The notes under the pieces are model-generated. The model saw only the letters and a list, made by a program, of their open reading frames with translations, was not told the DNA's origin and made no database searches. The position numbers and the translations under genes are program-made. A stretch of 64,000 bases of DNA from Nocardia aurantia (GTDB lineage Bacteria > Actinomycetota > Actinomycetes > Mycobacteriales > Mycobacteriaceae): NCBI RefSeq assembly GCF_009604425.1, contig NZ_WEGI01000002.1, forward strand, positions 496,001-560,000. The letters run 5' to 3'. Shown one piece after another: positions 25,870 through 35,267 of this stretch. Position 1 is the stretch's first letter. Each line of letters begins with the position of its first letter.

Positions 25870-26526
25870 ATGGCCAGGCCCCGCGTGCCGTTGCTCAGTC
25901 GAGAGCGCATTCGCGACGCCGCACTGGAGTTGATCGACCGCGACGGGCTACCGGAGCTGTCCATGCGCAAGCTCGCCACGGAACTCGGTGTGTCGGCGGC
26001 CTCGCTCTACGGGCACTATCCGAACAAGGACGATCTGCTCGGCGATATCGCCCGCGACGTGATCGAGCGGGTGGACACCTCCGCCTTCGAGACCACGCCC
26101 TGGCAGCAGGGCCTCACCGCGTGGGCCCGCTCGTACTGGTCGGCGCTGGTCGCGCACCCGAATTTCGTGCCGTATCTCGCCACCGGGCCGGGCCGCAGCG
26201 ACGCCGGGCTGCGGATGGCCGACGCCGTGCACGGCGGACTGGTGCGGGCCGGCTGGCCGCCGCGCGACGCCACCATGATCGGCGCCTCGACCCGCTATCT
26301 GGTGCTGGGCTCGACGATCGGCTCGTTCTCCCGCGGCTTCGACGACGACGTGCAGGTGTACCGGGATCGCTACCCGCATCTGGAACAGGCGCATCTGCTG
26401 CGCGCCAAGGCAGACGAAATCGACACGCAGAGTTTCGAATTGGCGCTTCAGGCGTTCGTGGACGGACTTCAGGTGCGGTACACCGCGATTCAGGACCGGC
26501 GGGCGGCGCGCCGCCGCCGGTCCTGA
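25870..26526 (+). CDS. TetR-family transcriptional regulator
   Basis: A 218-residue TetR regulator with an N-terminal helix-turn-helix at about 13-58 (RERIRDAALELIDRDGL, LSMRKLATELGVSAASLYGHYPNKDDLL) and a helical ligand-binding domain containing WARSYWSALVAHPNF. It is divergent from the MaoC/FadD/FadE/SDR group with inverted repeats between, so a fatty-acid-like or acyl-CoA effector is plausible (inference). The C-terminus is Arg-rich. The ATG has GGAGGAGG upstream. Confidence 0.92.
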   Translation: MARPRVPLLSRERIRDAALELIDRDGLPELSMRKLATELGVSAASLYGHYPNKDDLLGDIARDVIERVDTSAFETTPWQQGLTAWARSYWSALVAHPNFVPYLATGPGRSDAGLRMADAVHGGLVRAGWPPRDATMIGASTRYLVLGSTIGSFSRGFDDDVQVYRDRYPHLEQAHLLRAKADEIDTQSFELALQAFVDGLQVRYTAIQDRRAARRRRS

Positions 26527-26542
26527 ACGGTGTTGTCACGCA

Positions 26543-26567
26543 AGATACTTCGGGCTCAGCCCGCGAA
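26543..26567. terminator. imperfect hairpin between convergent genes
   Basis: TACTTCGGGC then GCCCGcgAAGTA, with a two-base bulge, overlaps the sulfotransferase stop region between the convergent tetR and sulfotransferase genes. Weak evidence for a bidirectional terminator. Confidence 0.35.
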
Positions 26568-27689
26568 GTACTCCTTCACCTGCGCCTCGGTGAGGCCGTA
26601 ATCGGCCAGCGTGTAACGGTGATCCGGTTTGCGATCGCCGGTGCGGCTCTCCTCGTCCAGTGCCGACATCGCGGAGCGGGCCGGGTCGTCGAGTTCCAGG
26701 CCGAAGGCGCGGTAGATCCGTTCCACCGTCCCCATCGGATCCGCGCGCAGATCCGCGAAGTCGACGTCGATGAACTGCGCGGGATCGTAACGCCCACGGG
26801 CCGCGGTGAATTCGCGCAGGCCGCGGGACCACAACTCCAGCTGGCTCTCGCCGATGCGCGCACCGGTGAAGGTATTCGACCAGCCGCGGGCGGCATGGTC
26901 GGACAGGCTGCACGAGGAGGCCATCGCGACCACCGGATCCCGGTGCGTCTGCACGATCAGCGCGTCCGGATAGGCCGCCATCAGCGCGTCGAGGGCGAAC
27001 ATGTGGCTGGGGTTCTTCAGGATCCAGCGCCGGGTGTCGTTCAGTCCGATCAGTTGCAGGTTCTTGCGATGCCGCACATAGGCATTCGTCCAGTCCTGGC
27101 GTCGCAACCACTGTGAATAGCTCGGCAGGTACGCGAGGCTCTCGTACGCCACCGATTTCACCGTCTGGCGCAGCAACTGCCAGCATTCCTCCACATCGGC
27201 GGCGCTGATGTAGTGCACGCCCATGAATTCCGGATTCTCGACATGGTGCTGGGCGAAGCCCGCCTCGAGCTGCTGATAGACCGGATTGTCCGCCCAGGTC
27301 TCCCGGGGCGGGCGTGGCTGCGGGAATTCCGACAGCCACAGTTCCAGCGCCTGATGCCGCGGATCGGCGGCGAGCAGCCGGTGTAGCGCGGTGGTGCCGG
27401 TGCGCGGCAGGCCGGTCACGAAGATCGGCCGCTGGATCGGGGTGTCGGCGTAACCCGGATTCGCCCGCCAGGCCGCCTCGCTCAGCGCGCGGGCCACCAG
27501 GGCGCCGCGCAGGAAGTAGCGGTTCATCTTGCTGCCGAGCTCGGTGAGATCGGCGTCGCGGCGGTAGGACTCGAGCAGCACACCGAGGGCCTCGGTGTAG
27601 TCGTCGATCCCGAAATCCTCCAGGCCACACATCTTCGTGGCCGAGAAGTGCAGATCCTCGACGGTGCCGACATCGGTACGGGGGGTCAT
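26556..27689 (-). CDS. PAPS-dependent sulfotransferase family protein (Rv3529c-like)
   Basis: A 377-residue sulfotransferase-fold protein. FVTGLPRTGTTALHRLL is the 5'-phosphosulfate loop, and VQTHRDPVVAMASS carries the 3'-phosphate-binding Arg and Ser. It closely resembles my recollection of M. tuberculosis Rv3529c in segments such as SKMNRYFLRGALVAR and PQPRPPRETW. It would transfer sulfate from PAPS to an unknown, possibly lipid or sterol-derived, acceptor. Downstream of an SDR and a DUF1214-like gene, the order I recall for Rv3531c-Rv3530c-Rv3529c. The cysD-cysNC operon, which makes PAPS, lies 2.4 kb upstream. The ATG at 27689 has GAGGAG upstream. Confidence 0.88.
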   Translation of the reverse strand: MTPRTDVGTVEDLHFSATKMCGLEDFGIDDYTEALGVLLESYRRDADLTELGSKMNRYFLRGALVARALSEAAWRANPGYADTPIQRPIFVTGLPRTGTTALHRLLAADPRHQALELWLSEFPQPRPPRETWADNPVYQQLEAGFAQHHVENPEFMGVHYISAADVEECWQLLRQTVKSVAYESLAYLPSYSQWLRRQDWTNAYVRHRKNLQLIGLNDTRRWILKNPSHMFALDALMAAYPDALIVQTHRDPVVAMASSCSLSDHAARGWSNTFTGARIGESQLELWSRGLREFTAARGRYDPAQFIDVDFADLRADPMGTVERIYRAFGLELDDPARSAMSALDEESRTGDRKPDHRYTLADYGLTEAQVKEYFAG

Positions 27690-27708
27690 CGATACTCCTC
27701 GGGGCCGG

Positions 27709-28485
27709 TCAGGCGTGGTACTCGCCACAGTTGACGTCGAGCGTCTGGCCGGTGATGGCGCTGGCCCAGTCGGAGGCGAGAAAGACCACGGCACGGGCGA
27801 TCTCGTCCGGTTCGGGCAGCCGCTTCAGATCGGACCGGCCCGCGGTCTGGTCGTAGACCTGCTCGGCGGTGATGCCGTACTTCTTCGCCACCTCGGCGAA
27901 ATACCACTTCAACTGGTCGTCCCAGATGTAGCCCGGCGCGACGCTGTTGATCCGGATCCCCTTGCCGCCCAACTCCGTCGCCAGCGTCTGCGACATCGCC
28001 AGCAGCGCCGCCTTGGACAGTTTGTAACTGCCGTACCGCGGTTCCGAATGCCGCAGCACCATCGAATTGATCATGACCACCGAGCCACGGGTCTCGGCCA
28101 GCGTCGGGGTGAACGCCTTGGTCATGCGCAGCCCGCCGAGCACGGTCAGGTCCAGGCTGTCGCGGATCTGCTGGAAGTCGGTGCGCTCCAGCGGTTTCAT
28201 CGACGGCACGGCGAACGCGTTGTTCACCAGGGCGTCCACCCGCCCGAAGGTGTCGACGGTGCGGTCCACCAGATTCGCCACCGCGGCGTCGTCGGTGATG
28301 TCGGTCGGCACCACCAGCGTTCGCGACGGCGCGATCTCCGCCGCGACCTCCCGCAACCTGGATTCGGTGCGGGCCGCCAGCACCACCGCCGCGCCGGCCT
28401 CCGCCGCCGCCCGGCACACCGAGCGGCCGAGCCCCGGCCCGACCCCGCTGACGACGACCACCTTGTCGTCCAACATCGCTTTCAC
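27709..28485 (-). CDS. SDR-family oxidoreductase (Rv3530c-like)
   Basis: A 258-residue SDR with SGVGPGLGRSV (cofactor loop), AARTESR (basic, suggesting NADP), NNAF instead of NNAG, the catalytic NSMVLRHSEPRYGSYKLSK (Ser, Tyr, Lys) and PGYIWDD. It starts at a GTG overlapping the upstream TGA (GTGA); an ATG three codons later is possible. It lies 19 bp before the sulfotransferase gene. It may oxidise or reduce a hydroxyl on the same unknown substrate. Confidence 0.9.
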   Translation of the reverse strand: MKAMLDDKVVVVSGVGPGLGRSVCRAAAEAGAAVVLAARTESRLREVAAEIAPSRTLVVPTDITDDAAVANLVDRTVDTFGRVDALVNNAFAVPSMKPLERTDFQQIRDSLDLTVLGGLRMTKAFTPTLAETRGSVVMINSMVLRHSEPRYGSYKLSKAALLAMSQTLATELGGKGIRINSVAPGYIWDDQLKWYFAEVAKKYGITAEQVYDQTAGRSDLKRLPEPDEIARAVVFLASDWASAITGQTLDVNCGEYHA

Positions 28486-29843
28486 GCGAGCATCCTCTCC
28501 GCGAATCCGCGCTGCCGCTGCGCGATCCGCGCCCGCCAGCCGTCCTCATCGATCCGATTGGTGTCATGGAAGGGCAGATGGGCGGGCACCTCGTCGATCG
28601 GCACCAGCGCGATCGACGGCCCCTCGGCGGGCATGATCGGCCGATGGGTGCGCTGCCAGCGGAACTGCATGATGCCGCGGCGGCGCCCGGTCGTCTCCAC
28701 CCAGTTGGCGATCCCGGGATTGCGCGCGGAGATCACCAGCCGGATCATCCCGTCCGGATCCACCTGCGCCTGTGCGCTGTTCAGGCTCGTCTGGTGGTTG
28801 ACGTAGTCCAGCGAGATGTACCAGCGGCTGCCCAGCTGGAAACCCTGATACGGCACATCCGATTTCGGCACCGTCACCACCAGCGCCTGATCCTCGGCCA
28901 GATCGAAGTGCCCCACCGACGAGTACTGGGTGGCCAGGCCGCCCGGGGTCAGCCGCGGCTCGGTGAGCGTGTTCACCGGCAGATCCAGATAGAACCACTT
29001 CGGGAAGTTGAACCAGGTGTGGATGCGCTGCACCAGCATTCGCCCCGCCACCCGATACCGCCTGCGCAGCACCGCCAGATCCGGTTCGGCCGGAGCGGTC
29101 CCGGCCGTGTCGACCCGCTCGATGCGAATCGTGCCCTTGCGCTCGGCATTCCAGTCGCCGTACACCTCACGAACCGCCAGCATCGAGGAACCCTCGCCGA
29201 GCACGAAGTAGTTCGGACCCGGATCCTCCTTGGGCGGACCGAACCTCACCCGGTAGCTCCCGTCGGCGTCGATCTCCAGCCGCCGGTCGTCGAAGGCGTC
29301 GTCCCCGCCGGGCACATTGGTCGAGGTGTAGTCACCCTTGAGTACCTGGAAGCTCAGATCCACTGTGCTGCCGCGAGTTCCGGTGAGCAGATACTCCGCG
29401 CCGGCCTCGACGTTCGCGTGGTAGTAGAGCGTGTCCGGATTGTCCAGCGCCATCTTGGTGGTCGGCCCCGTCGACGCCACGAACGACGGATGGGTCGTGC
29501 CGTGCACCCGGGCCAGCTGCACACAGGCCGCGATACTGCCCGCCAGATAGTCGTAGCCCTCGGCCAGGTCGTGCTCGTCGGTGATGAAATCCGCTGCGGC
29601 AACCAGCCTCTCGGCCTCCGCGACCGCCGCCAGGAACGGCTCGGTCAGCGGCGGTACCGGTGGAGCGAGGGCCGCCCCGGAGGGTTCGCGCGGCACCGCC
29701 CCGGAGGGATCGCGCGGCACCAACCCGGAAGCGTCGCGCGACACCGCCCCGGAAGCGTCTTGAGGCACCGCCCCGGAAGCGTCTTGAGGCACCGCCTCGG
29801 CAACATCGCGCGGCACCGCCCCGCTCGTGACGGGTTGTTCCAT
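28482..29843 (-). CDS. DUF1214-like protein with N-terminal octapeptide repeats (Rv3531c-like)
   Basis: A 453-residue soluble protein. Residues 1-60 are about six copies of an octapeptide of the form (A/L)VP(Q/R)(D/E)(A/P)SG. The rest resembles DUF1214/DUF1254-type proteins: DNPDTLYYHANVE, LSFQVLKGDY, YFVLGEGSSMLAVREVYGDW and PGIANWVETTGRRRGIMQFRW. I recall Rv3531c in this place. Function is unknown; it heads the operon with the SDR and sulfotransferase genes and overlaps the SDR by GTGA. The ATG at 29843 is chosen; frames upstream lack coding character. Confidence 0.8.
   Translation of the reverse strand: MEQPVTSGAVPRDVAEAVPQDASGAVPQDASGAVSRDASGLVPRDPSGAVPREPSGAALAPPVPPLTEPFLAAVAEAERLVAAADFITDEHDLAEGYDYLAGSIAACVQLARVHGTTHPSFVASTGPTTKMALDNPDTLYYHANVEAGAEYLLTGTRGSTVDLSFQVLKGDYTSTNVPGGDDAFDDRRLEIDADGSYRVRFGPPKEDPGPNYFVLGEGSSMLAVREVYGDWNAERKGTIRIERVDTAGTAPAEPDLAVLRRRYRVAGRMLVQRIHTWFNFPKWFYLDLPVNTLTEPRLTPGGLATQYSSVGHFDLAEDQALVVTVPKSDVPYQGFQLGSRWYISLDYVNHQTSLNSAQAQVDPDGMIRLVISARNPGIANWVETTGRRRGIMQFRWQRTHRPIMPAEGPSIALVPIDEVPAHLPFHDTNRIDEDGWRARIAQRQRGFAERMLA
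29672..29825. repeat. 24-bp coding minisatellite
   Basis: About six tandem 24-bp units with a core like GCCCCGGAAGCGTCTTGAGG and variants GCCCCGGAGGGATCGCGCGG. Two adjacent units are identical. They encode the octapeptide repeat at the N-terminus of the DUF1214-like protein and are absent from the recognisable domain. Confidence 0.85.
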
Positions 29844-30136
29844 GAATGGTCCTCCTGCATCAATCGATCTGACGGACATGCGATGACGGCCCCGGCCTCA
29901 GCGCTGCTCTCCGGACACGGGCTCACGGCGCCGCCCGACGCCGGCGGCCACCGCGCGCGGCCGCACCGACCACCGCACCCGCGGGGCCGAGCAATCCCGC
30001 CGACGGTATCGCGGCTCGGACCGGCAATCAGGGCACCGCCCGGCACCGGCACTCGTCGCGTGGCCCGGTGACGAAAGTCGCAGCGCTGCATCGTGTTCGG
30101 TGGCAGTAGCGCCGTCACCGCCGCGTCGTCCGGCGC

Positions 30137-32062
30137 TCACAGCCGCAGCGCCGCGCGGATGCGGGCGGCGATCTCGGCAGGATCGCCGTCCTCGGGAGTG
30201 ACGGTCAACTCCGGTCGCTCCGGCCGCTCGTAGGGCGAGTCGATGCCGGTGAAGTGTCGCACCTCTCCGGCACGGGCGCGGGCGTACAGCCCCTTCGGAT
30301 CCCGGTTCTCGCACACCCGCAGCGGGGTATCGACGAACACCTCGCCGAACGGTAATCCCTTGTCCGCGTGCACCTGCCGGGCCTGGTCCCGCTGCGCGGC
30401 GAACGGACTGATCAACGAGACGATCGCGACGACACCGGCATCCGCGAACAGCGACGCCACCTCCGCGACCCGGCGGATGTTCTCCCGCCGGTCGTCGTCA
30501 CCGAAACCGAGGTCGGCGTTCAGCCCGTGCCGCAGATTGTCCCCGTCCAGCAGATAGGCCGGCCGCCCCGCCGCCACCAGTTGCCGTTCCAATTCCACGG
30601 CAATGGTGGACTTCCCGGAGGCCGACAACCCGGTGAGCCAGACGGTCGCCCCCGCGTGCGGCCGATCCTCCCGGCCGACCGCCGACCCGTGCCACACCAC
30701 CTCGGCGGCCCGTTCCGAGCGCGAACCGGTGTCGCGAGCGAGGATCATGCCCGCCGCGACCGTCTGATTCGTGGTCTCGTCGATCAGGATGAAGCTACCG
30801 GTACGACGGTTGTCGCGATAGGCGTCGAACATCAGCGGTTGCCGCGCGTGCAGACTCACTCGCGCGATGTCGTTCAGCGCCAGGCTTTCCGCACCCTCGA
30901 CCCGATGCAGCGTGTTCACGTCGAGCCGGTACTCCAGCCCGGTGACCCGCACCCGGGTCGTCTGCCCAGCGGTGCGGATCGAGTAGTCACCGCCGGACCG
31001 CAGCACGGTCGAGTCGGAGAACCAGCACACCATCGCGTCCAGATCCCGATCGAGGTGCGGCCGGTTGCCCGGCCGCGCGATCATGTCGCCGCGCCCCACG
31101 TCGATGTCGTCGGCGAGAGTCAGCGCGATCGCCATATCGGTGAACGCCTCCGCCACCGGCGCACCACCCGGTCCCCAGATCCGTGCCACCCGCGTGGTCC
31201 GCCCGGACGGCAACACCACCACCTCGTCACCCGGCTTGAAGATCCCACCCGCCACCGTGCCCGCGTAACTCCGCTGCGCCGCAATACCGTTCGCCGCCGA
31301 ATCAAACAGGGCCGCAGGAGTTCCCGGTGCCACGATGTCGGCCGGGTCGCCCGCGGCCGCCGCCGGAGCGTGCCGGATCACATACTGCACAGGCAATCTG
31401 GCGTCGATCAGGTTGCGGTCCGAAGCGATGTGCACATCCTCCAGATGCCGCAGCAGCGGCGCCCCCGCGAACCACGGCATGTGCGCCGAAGCCTCGACCA
31501 CATTGTCGCCCAACAGGGCCGAGACCGGCACGAAGCTGAGATCGCCGACGGTCAGCTTGGCCGCGAAATCCGCGAATTCGGCACGGATCTCACCGAACCG
31601 CGCCTCCGACCACCCCGCCAGATCCATCTTGTTCACGCACACCACGAGATGCGGCACCCCGAGCAGCGCGGCCAGAAAGGCGTGCCGCCGGGTCTGCTCC
31701 ACCACCCCCTTGCGCGCGTCGATGAGGATCAGCGCCAGATCCGCGGTAGAGGCTCCGGTCACCATGTTCCGGGTGTACTGCACATGCCCCGGAGTGTCGG
31801 CAATGACGAATTTCCTTCGCGGCGTGGCGAAGTACCGATATGCCACGTCGATGGTGATGCCCTGCTCGCGTTCCGCGCGCAACCCGTCGGTCACCAATGC
31901 CAGATCCGTCGCCGGATCGCCGCGCTGCGCACTGGCCCGCTCGATCGCCTCCAGCTGATCGGTGAACAGATTCTTCGAGTCGTACAGCAGCCGCCCGATC
32001 AGCGTGGACTTGCCGTCGTCGACACTGCCGGCGGTCGCCAGCCGTAACAGATTGCGGCCCAT
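30137..32062 (-). CDS. cysNC: bifunctional sulfate adenylyltransferase large subunit / APS kinase
   Basis: A 641-residue CysN-CysC fusion. The CysN GTPase part has GSVDDGKST (12-20), DTPGH (89-93) and NKMD (144-147), then EF-Tu-like beta barrels to about 460. The CysC kinase part begins with GLSASGKST (478-486) and includes [11 protein letters not shown] and ISPFAAQR. With CysD it makes APS from sulfate and ATP; CysC phosphorylates APS to PAPS. The ATG at 32062 overlaps the cysD TGA by one base (TGATG). PAPS feeds sulfation or assimilatory reduction, and a sulfotransferase gene is nearby. Confidence 0.97.
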   Translation of the reverse strand: MGRNLLRLATAGSVDDGKSTLIGRLLYDSKNLFTDQLEAIERASAQRGDPATDLALVTDGLRAEREQGITIDVAYRYFATPRRKFVIADTPGHVQYTRNMVTGASTADLALILIDARKGVVEQTRRHAFLAALLGVPHLVVCVNKMDLAGWSEARFGEIRAEFADFAAKLTVGDLSFVPVSALLGDNVVEASAHMPWFAGAPLLRHLEDVHIASDRNLIDARLPVQYVIRHAPAAAAGDPADIVAPGTPAALFDSAANGIAAQRSYAGTVAGGIFKPGDEVVVLPSGRTTRVARIWGPGGAPVAEAFTDMAIALTLADDIDVGRGDMIARPGNRPHLDRDLDAMVCWFSDSTVLRSGGDYSIRTAGQTTRVRVTGLEYRLDVNTLHRVEGAESLALNDIARVSLHARQPLMFDAYRDNRRTGSFILIDETTNQTVAAGMILARDTGSRSERAAEVVWHGSAVGREDRPHAGATVWLTGLSASGKSTIAVELERQLVAAGRPAYLLDGDNLRHGLNADLGFGDDDRRENIRRVAEVASLFADAGVVAIVSLISPFAAQRDQARQVHADKGLPFGEVFVDTPLRVCENRDPKGLYARARAGEVRHFTGIDSPYERPERPELTVTPEDGDPAEIAARIRAALRL

Positions 32063-32967
32063 CAGAAGTAGCCCTCCCGCTTGCGATCCTCCATGCCGGA
32101 GTCCGAGATCCGGTCGTCGGCGCGGGTCGCCCCGCGTTCGGTCAGCCGGGTGACCGCGATCTCGGCGATCACCTCCGCCGGAGTGGCGGCCGTACTCTCG
32201 ACACACCCGGTGCAGGTCGCGTCGCCGACGGTGCGGAAACGCACGGTCTCCTCCCGGATCGGCTCGTCCGCCCGCGAGGACAGGAACCGGTTGACCGCCA
32301 GCAGCATTCCGTCCCGCTCGAACACCGCGCGCCGGTGCGCGTAGTACAGCGGCGGCAGTTCGACCCCCGCCCGATCGATGTACTCCCAGATATCGAGCTC
32401 AGTCCAGTTCGACAGCGGGAACACCCGAATGTGCTCGCCCGCACGGTGTCTGCCGTTGTACAGGTTCCAGATCTCCGGCCGCTGCGCCCGAGGTTCCCAC
32501 GCGCCGTACTCGTCCCGGAAGCTGAACACCCGTTCCTTGGCCCGCGCCTTCTCCTCGTCGCGACGCGCCCCGCCGAACACCGCGTCGAAGCGCCCCTCCC
32601 CGATCGCCCGCAGCAAGGTGGTGGTCTGCAACCGATTCCGGGTCTCCCCCGCCCGCTCGACCGCCCGTCCCGCATCGATGTCGTCCTGCACCCGAGCCAC
32701 CAGCAGCCGGGCCCCGAGCCGTTCGGCCGTGCGATCGCGGAACTCGAGCACCTCGTCGAAGTTGTGCCCGGTATCGACGTGCAACAGCGGGAACGGCAGC
32801 GGCGCGGGCCAGAACGCCCGGGCCGCCAGTTCCAGCATCACCGCCGAATCCTTGCCGCCGGAGAACAACAGCACCGGCCGCTCGAAGGCCGCCGCGACCT
32901 CCCGGAAGATGTGCACCGATTCGGCCTCGAGGGCCGCCAGATGCGACAGCTCGTATCCCGTCCGCAT
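32062..32967 (-). CDS. cysD: sulfate adenylyltransferase small subunit
   Basis: A protein of 301 residues (302 if the adjacent GTG at 32970 is used). The PP-loop SGGKDS is near residues 37-42, followed by [33 protein letters not shown] and [10 protein letters not shown], all typical of CysD. It adenylates sulfate, with GTP hydrolysis by CysN driving the reaction. It heads cysD-cysNC and is divergent from an IclR gene, with palindromic DNA between. Confidence 0.96.
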   Translation of the reverse strand: MRTGYELSHLAALEAESVHIFREVAAAFERPVLLFSGGKDSAVMLELAARAFWPAPLPFPLLHVDTGHNFDEVLEFRDRTAERLGARLLVARVQDDIDAGRAVERAGETRNRLQTTTLLRAIGEGRFDAVFGGARRDEEKARAKERVFSFRDEYGAWEPRAQRPEIWNLYNGRHRAGEHIRVFPLSNWTELDIWEYIDRAGVELPPLYYAHRRAVFERDGMLLAVNRFLSSRADEPIREETVRFRTVGDATCTGCVESTAATPAEVIAEIAVTRLTERGATRADDRISDSGMEDRKREGYF

Positions 32968-33020
32968 CACTGTCCCGCCCGCGCCGAGTCCCCTCCCACG
33001 CCCGCCGCCGAAGCGCCCGG

Positions 33021-33066
33021 ATTGTGGTGTCGAATATTCGACGCTATCGTTCGATATTGTGACACC
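33021..33066. promoter_or_regulatory. palindromic region between cysD and the IclR gene
   Basis: It contains the 12-bp palindrome TCGAATATTCGA (33030-33041), an outer inverted pair GGTGTC (33026-33031) and GACACC (33061-33066), and a directly repeated ATTGTG (33021, 33056). It is the most AT-rich stretch of the divergent promoter. It is a candidate operator for the IclR protein and cysD; the repeat reaches the presumed GTG start. Confidence 0.55.
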
Positions 33067-34102
33067 GACGATAGGCCCGACCGGGCACGCCGGTCAAGAA
33101 CCTGTTCTAGAAAATGCCCCGGATCGCGACAACCCCACCCCCGCGCAACGGGCGTCGCGGGCGAAAGCCCACCCGTCCCCCACGGCCCCGGAAGCCCGCC
33201 CGACACCCGGCGGCGCGTCCACACCCCTCCCCACAGGCGTCGAAGCGCCCGAAACCGTCGCCTCCCCGCCCACCCATCGGGTGGTGCAAGTGGTGGAACT
33301 GCTGTCCCGCCGCCCGGCCGAGCACCTGTCGCTCGCCCGGATCGTCCGCGACACCGGCCTGTCCCGCGCCACCGCGCACGCCGTCCTCACCCAGCTCACC
33401 GCCGACGGCTGGACCATCCGCGACGCGGACGGCAACTACGGCCTGGGCCTCGGCCTGCTGACGGTCGCTCGCCGCGCCGAGAACGCCTTCCCATTGCGCC
33501 GTCTGGCCCGTGGCCCGCTGCGAGACCTGGCCGCGCACTGCGACATTCCGGTCTTCCTCGCCGAACGCGCCGACGACGCCATCGTGATCACGGAGGTGGT
33601 CGGCACCCCCTCCCTCCCCTGGATCCGCCAGGGCCGCCGCCTCCCCTACGCCCCACCCGTGGCCCGCGAATTCGTCGCCTGGGCACCGGATTCCGAACGC
33701 CGCGCCTGGCTGGCCCGAGCCGACCCCACCCAATCCGCCCGCCTGGATGCGATCCTGTCGGCCGTCCGTACCCGCGGCTACTCCGTGGAACGCCTCGCCG
33801 ACGAGGCCGCCCCCATGCTGGAAGCCCTTGCCACTCTTCGTGATTCCCCCGTCACCGACCCGCTCCGGCAACGCCTGGGCGCCCTGATCGCCGACCTGAT
33901 CACCATCGACTATCTCCCCGACGAACTGGGCGCGGAGAACGCCGTCGTCACGGTCGCCGCCCCGATCTTCCACGGCGACACCGTGGCCGCCGCTGTCGTC
34001 GCCTGCCCCGACACCCGCCTCACCGCCGCCGCCCTGGCCGACCTCGGAGCAGCCGCCACCGCCACCGCCGGCGCTGTCACCCGGTCGATGACCGCCCGAT
34101 AA
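33059..34102 (+). CDS. IclR-family transcriptional regulator
   Basis: About 347 residues if started at the GTG at 33059, the only standard in-frame start before the DNA-binding domain. The winged helix begins with RVVQVVELLSRRPAEHLSLARIVRDTGLSRATAHAVLTQL; the effector domain includes FLAERADDAIVITEVVG and PYAPPVAREFVAW. The first 70 residues are Pro/Ala-rich and may not be translated if a non-standard start is used. Divergent from cysD, so it may regulate sulfate activation (inference). The effector is unknown. Confidence 0.85.
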   Translation: MTPTIGPTGHAGQEPVLENAPDRDNPTPAQRASRAKAHPSPTAPEARPTPGGASTPLPTGVEAPETVASPPTHRVVQVVELLSRRPAEHLSLARIVRDTGLSRATAHAVLTQLTADGWTIRDADGNYGLGLGLLTVARRAENAFPLRRLARGPLRDLAAHCDIPVFLAERADDAIVITEVVGTPSLPWIRQGRRLPYAPPVAREFVAWAPDSERRAWLARADPTQSARLDAILSAVRTRGYSVERLADEAAPMLEALATLRDSPVTDPLRQRLGALIADLITIDYLPDELGAENAVVTVAAPIFHGDTVAAAVVACPDTRLTAAALADLGAAATATAGAVTRSMTAR

Positions 34103-34201
34103 CGAAACATACTGTCCACCAACATATATCTGGAACCCGCGGCCCGCGCGAGGTGACGGCGCCGTCGGCGGTCCGGGCCGCCACCGCCGCCTCCCGCCCG
34201 C

Positions 34202-34966
34202 TCAGCGCACGCGATACGCCGCCGCCGGGTCGGTGGCGACGTATTCCGCCCAGGTCTGGGTGCCCTCGGTGTGGTCCGGACAGGTGTTGTAGCCCGCCCG
34301 GAAACCCCGGGCGATCGCACCCGGCAGGCGCACCGGCACGATCGGGCGCGAACCCCGGTGGCCCGCGCGCCACACCTCCGCCATCTCCGCGAGCGTCAGC
34401 ACTTCGGGACCGCCGAAATCCTCCCGGCGCCACAGCGGCCGACCCTCGATCAGATCGGCGATCCGGACCGCGACATCCTCCGCCGCCACCGGCTGGAAGC
34501 GGAAGTCCGTGGGCAGCGGCGCCACCGGGAGCCGCCCCGCCTGGTGCAGCACCGCGGCGATCAGATCGTGGAACTGGGTGGCGCGCAGGATGGTGTGCGG
34601 CAACAGGCTGCCCGCGATGATGTCCTCGCAGGCCAGCTTTCGCTGGTAGTAGCGGAACGGGATCCGATCGATACCGACGATCGAGACGTACAGCAGATGC
34701 GACACGTCGCCGATCTCCGCCAGCAGGTTCCGGGTCTGCACCACGTCCGGCTTCCCGAACTTCCGGAAATCCGAGGCCGCGTGCACGATCAGATCCGCGC
34801 CGGCGGCCGCCGCCCGCACCCCGGCCCCGGTCGTCAGATCGCCCACATGGGTGCCCGCGCCCGCCCTGCGGGACAACACCCGCACGTCGTGACCCCGCAC
34901 CCGCAACCGCGTGACGATGTGCTGCCCCAGCACGCCGGTACCGCCGGTAACCAGAACCGTTGCCAT
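34202..34966 (-). CDS. NAD(P)-binding atypical SDR (NmrA/epimerase-like)
   Basis: A 254-residue Rossmann protein with TGGTGVLG (7-14), LSRR after strand 2, HAAS, LLYVSIVGID, and YYQRKLACEDII, where Tyr and Lys may be catalytic. Similar actinobacterial proteins are annotated as NAD(P)H-binding or epimerase-like; no substrate is evident. It is convergent with the IclR gene (99-bp gap) and divergent from the FAD oxidoreductase. Confidence 0.87.
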   Translation of the reverse strand: MATVLVTGGTGVLGQHIVTRLRVRGHDVRVLSRRAGAGTHVGDLTTGAGVRAAAAGADLIVHAASDFRKFGKPDVVQTRNLLAEIGDVSHLLYVSIVGIDRIPFRYYQRKLACEDIIAGSLLPHTILRATQFHDLIAAVLHQAGRLPVAPLPTDFRFQPVAAEDVAVRIADLIEGRPLWRREDFGGPEVLTLAEMAEVWRAGHRGSRPIVPVRLPGAIARGFRAGYNTCPDHTEGTQTWAEYVATDPAAAYRVR

Positions 34967-35117
34967 AGCTGTATGCCTACCCCCACACGCTCACACCCAC
35001 AAGCATGCACGCACCCGACATCCCCCCGCACCACACGAATCCCCAACCCCGAAACCCGCCCCACCCCAGCACACCCGCACACCAGGACACCAGGACACCA
35101 CCGACCGAGCCGGAACG

Positions 35118-35231
35118 TCGAGGCCCGCCCCGGGGCTGGACTGACGGAGGCGGGGGAGCGAAGCGGAGGAGCCGGAGGAGGGAAGCCCCGGGGTCACGAG
35201 GGCCTCGACAGCCGAAGCGAAGCGGAGGCCA
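35118..35231 (+). repeat. 114-bp structured intergenic repeat, copy A
   Basis: It matches copy B (38417-38530) almost base for base. Outer arms TCGAGGCCC (35118) and GGGCCTCGA (ending 35208) are inverted repeats, and an inner stem pairs CCCCGGGGCT with AGCCCCGGGG around a purine-rich loop. It ends 37 bp before the FAD oxidoreductase start. The rest of the 301-bp gap (34967-35117) is C/A-rich and holds nothing recognisable. Confidence 0.9.
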
Positions 35232-35267
35232 AACAATCCAGCCCCGCATATGGTTAGCTGTGGGGTC

